A stretch of DNA of 64,000 bases from an uncultured Pseudomonadales bacterium (GTDB lineage Bacteria; Pseudomonadota; Gammaproteobacteria; Pseudomonadales; Pseudohongiellaceae). The notes under the pieces are model-generated. The model was not told the DNA's origin and ran no database searches. It saw only the letters and a program-made list of their open reading frames with translations. This document shows positions 63,926 to 64,000 of this stretch, one piece after another. The stretch is from NCBI GenBank assembly GCA_938091935.1, contig CALKNV010000031.1, positions 1 through 64,000 on the forward strand, given 5' to 3'. Made by a program: the position numbers and the translations under genes. The stretch's first letter is position 1; every line of letters begins with the position of its first letter.

Positions 63926-64000
63926 CTGAGGTCTCAAGAAATTCTCAAGTGCTGACTACGCCGGGATTGAAAACCACAAAATGGGGGCTAACCGCTTCGT

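Noticed and set aside
1-64000. CRISPR array, tRNA, rRNA, prophage or insertion sequence
   Set aside because: No regularly spaced repeats, tRNA-like cloverleaf, phage gene run or transposase was seen on reading both strands.

Overview
The window reads as the chromosome of a free-living, aerobic, probably marine gammaproteobacterium. The grounds are moderate GC, Na+-coupled transporters (SSS and NhaC families), exported PQQ dehydrogenases, a TonB-dependent receptor, many signal-peptide proteins and a FisR-type sulfide operon. The taxonomic placement is inference from gene content; no rRNA, tRNA, CRISPR array or intact mobile element was seen.

Layout. (1) 1-5186: a sulfide/sulfane-sulfur oxidation locus. 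It has a truncated sigma-54 activator (FisR type, with the three sensor cysteines), a near-consensus -24/-12 promoter, one or two tiny ORFs, persulfide dioxygenase, a phosphatase-like/sulfide:quinone reductase fusion, a SulP anion transporter and a terminator. (2) 5596-16756: three quinoprotein (PQQ) dehydrogenases, namely one membrane-anchored glucose-type, one with a lanthanide-type Asp-x-Asp motif and one with Glu in place of the catalytic Asp. They are interspersed with an FG-GAP repeat protein, a decayed CPBP protease gene, an exported metallo-beta-lactamase-fold protein and a D-amino-acid dehydrogenase. (3) 16776-27647: a small orphan gene, a long perfect hairpin (REP/MITE-like), a MoxR/DUF58/transglutaminase operon, an acyl-CoA dehydrogenase, an exported cupin and an ABC-2 type exporter pair. 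(4) 27659-36055: an amidase, a small secreted protein, two PLP-dependent fold-type-I enzymes that both carry twin-arginine signals with a secreted protein between them, and a TonB-dependent receptor. This periplasmic PLP group is the best candidate for an uncharacterised pathway. (5) 36074-41298: an exported beta-propeller protein, an exported S9 peptidase and a small lipoprotein. (6) 41346-48755 (minus strand): an importer-plus-oxidoreductase catabolic cluster with SSS symporter, Gfo/Idh/MocA dehydrogenase, aldo-keto reductase, TauD-like dioxygenase, glutathione transferase and Baeyer-Villiger-type monooxygenase. (7) 48946-52628: exported alpha/beta hydrolase, FAD amine-oxidase-like enzyme and NhaC antiporter. 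(8) 52835-64000: two convergent decayed genes, a sirtuin, an SdsA1-like alkylsulfatase, a MacB-like ABC system, a DsbB-like protein, several small housekeeping-type genes and, at the right edge, a wrecked class D (OXA-type) beta-lactamase.

How it works together: much of the window concerns oxidising substrates at or outside the inner membrane and feeding electrons to quinone or cytochromes (SQR, PQQ enzymes, DadA-like enzyme), combined with scavenging of organic compounds (TonB receptor, exported peptidase, hydrolase, sulfatase). At least four loci (CPBP, zinc-finger protein, DUF2834, class D beta-lactamase) show decay, so either the genome is eroding accessory genes or the assembly holds some indel errors.
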